The notes beneath the pieces were generated by a model. That model worked only from the letters and a program-made list of their open reading frames with translations. It searched no databases and was not told the origin of the DNA. From an uncultured Collinsella sp. (GTDB lineage: Bacteria > Actinomycetota > Coriobacteriia > Coriobacteriales > Coriobacteriaceae), in contig CABRZN010000106.1 of NCBI GenBank assembly GCA_902475445.1, forward strand, positions 1 through 6,426: a stretch of 6,426 nucleotides of DNA, in the 5' to 3' direction. Both the position numbers and the translations under genes were made by a program. The number at the start of each line of letters is the position of its first letter. Within the stretch, counting starts at the first letter, position 1. This document shows positions 5,610 through 6,426 of the stretch, one piece after another.

Positions 5610-6426
5610 GTGCCAAAAAAGACTGAGAGCACGGGTACTGGGCTGGAATCCTACGTTGCAAAGCTCATGGGCAATGGCTCAAACAGGACTTCGGTAACCG
5701 AGGACGAGATTCAGGTCGCCCTGAAGGATATCGATGTTTCTGATGAGCAGCTCAACGCGGTGTATTCCGCGCTGCGCAACAGCGGCATCCAGATTATCTC
5801 CGCGAGCGGAAACGACGACGCCCCGATGGACGTTGACGATGACGATAACGATACCGACGACTTCGACGATGACGAGCACGATTCCGGCTCGCTCGACGAT
5901 CACGAGCTTAAGATGGCCCGCCAGGCCGATGCCGAGATGGGCTCTTCCAAGAGCAAGAAGAAGCGCACCGTGCGCACGTCTCGTTCGCGTTCGCGCGTGC
6001 GCGGCATCGATGCCTCCACGGTGATGCTGACCGGCGACCCGGTTCGTATGTACCTCAAGGAGATCGGCAAGGTCGACCTGCTGACCGCATCTGAAGAGGT
6101 CGATCTGGCCATGAAGATCGAGGCCGGTCTCGAGGCTACCGAGAAGCTCGAGGCTGCCGATGCGGGCGAGATTGAACTCACGCGCGCCGAGATGCGTCGT
6201 CTTACGCGTATCGAGAACGTTGGTCTTGAGGCCAAGCAGGCGCTCATCAGCGCAAACCTGCGTCTGGTCGTCTCCATCGCCAAGCGCTATGTCGGCCGTG
6301 GCATGCTGTTCCTGGATCTGATCCAGGAGGGCAACCTCGGTCTGATCCGCGCCGTCGAGAAGTTCGACTACCAGAAGGGCTTTAAGTTCTCCACGTACGC
6401 CACGTGGTGGATCCGTCAGGCCATTA
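5610..6426 (+). CDS. rpoD: Principal RNA polymerase sigma factor (sigma-70/SigA), 3' end beyond window
   Basis: The principal sigma factor directs RNA polymerase to housekeeping promoters. The frame runs open from GTG 5610 to the window edge, giving 272 codons; the rest of region 2 and regions 3 and 4 are not visible. Residues about 10-65 resemble sigma region 1.1. Residues 69-98 are strikingly acidic, and 112-131 are Lys/Arg/Ser-rich. Region 1.2 is DPVRMYLKEIGKVDLLTASEE (143-163). Region 2 begins near 205 and includes ANLRLVVSIAKRYVGRGM (215-232), FLDLIQEGNLGLIRAVEKFD (234-253) and FSTYATWWIRQAI (260-272), covering core binding and -10 recognition. The region 2 sequence, the long charged N-terminus and the place after dnaG identify a primary sigma, not an alternative one. 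RpoD, SigA and HrdB are names for the same role in different phyla. Confidence 0.95.
   Translation, partial: MPKKTESTGTGLESYVAKLMGNGSNRTSVTEDEIQVALKDIDVSDEQLNAVYSALRNSGIQIISASGNDDAPMDVDDDDNDTDDFDDDEHDSGSLDDHELKMARQADAEMGSSKSKKKRTVRTSRSRSRVRGIDASTVMLTGDPVRMYLKEIGKVDLLTASEEVDLAMKIEAGLEATEKLEAADAGEIELTRAEMRRLTRIENVGLEAKQALISANLRLVVSIAKRYVGRGMLFLDLIQEGNLGLIRAVEKFDYQKGFKFSTYATWWIRQAI
5826..5882 (+). repeat. Asp-codon-rich low-complexity tract in rpoD
   Basis: GAC and GAT codons dominate codons 73-91 of rpoD, making a near-repetitive DNA tract and a protein stretch with 12 aspartates plus one glutamate in 19 residues. GAC and GAT alternate, so it is not a perfect tandem repeat. Such tracts can vary in length between strains through slippage; that is inference. 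Confidence 0.6.

Noticed and set aside
5734..6024. A plus-strand frame of 96 codons, rich in T, R and P, inside rpoD.
   Set aside because: It is a frame-shifted shadow of the Asp-rich and Arg/Ser-rich part of rpoD, whose own frame is clearly the coding one.
1..6426. Mobile elements, CRISPR arrays, defence genes, phage genes or an unknown accessory system.
   Set aside because: All but about 125 bases is taken up by six recognised core genes with intact motifs. No long direct or inverted repeat, integrase, transposase or composition break was seen by eye.

Overview
This window is a housekeeping stretch of a GC-rich bacterial chromosome, with all six genes on the + strand. The gene set, the order of rbfA, a DHH phosphoesterase, truB and ribF, and the RpoD with a long acidic/basic N-terminus all point to an actinobacterium. 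My best guess is the Coriobacteriia (Collinsella or a close relative). This rests on gene order and protein character, not on a database match.

Layout: the 3' part of rbfA (1-404, start missing); an NrnA-like DHH/DHHA1 phosphoesterase (397-1440); truB (1456-2388); ribF (2385-3392); dnaG (3385-5499); a 110-base AT-richer gap (5500-5609) with a possible internal promoter, a small hairpin and a good ribosome binding site; and the first 272 codons of rpoD, cut by the window edge (5610-6426). The first five genes are packed with overlaps of 8, 4 and 8 bases and one gap of 15 bases, so they look like one transcript with translational coupling. The dnaG-rpoD gap is the only place with room for a separate promoter.

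Functionally the left part is the downstream half of the widespread nusA-infB-type operon: 30S maturation (RbfA), nanoRNA and pAp turnover (NrnA), tRNA U55 pseudouridylation (TruB) and FMN/FAD synthesis (RibF). The right part is the dnaG-rpoD pair of the macromolecular synthesis operon: replication primase and the principal sigma factor. Here the two modules are joined with no gap, because dnaG starts inside the end of ribF.

I see no mobile element, CRISPR array, tRNA or rRNA gene, phage gene or defence system, and no undescribed system. The points worth a second look are modest: the fusion of the two operons, the long low-complexity linker in DnaG, the charge-split N-terminus of the sigma factor, the rpoD leader, and a changed adenylylation motif in RibF.
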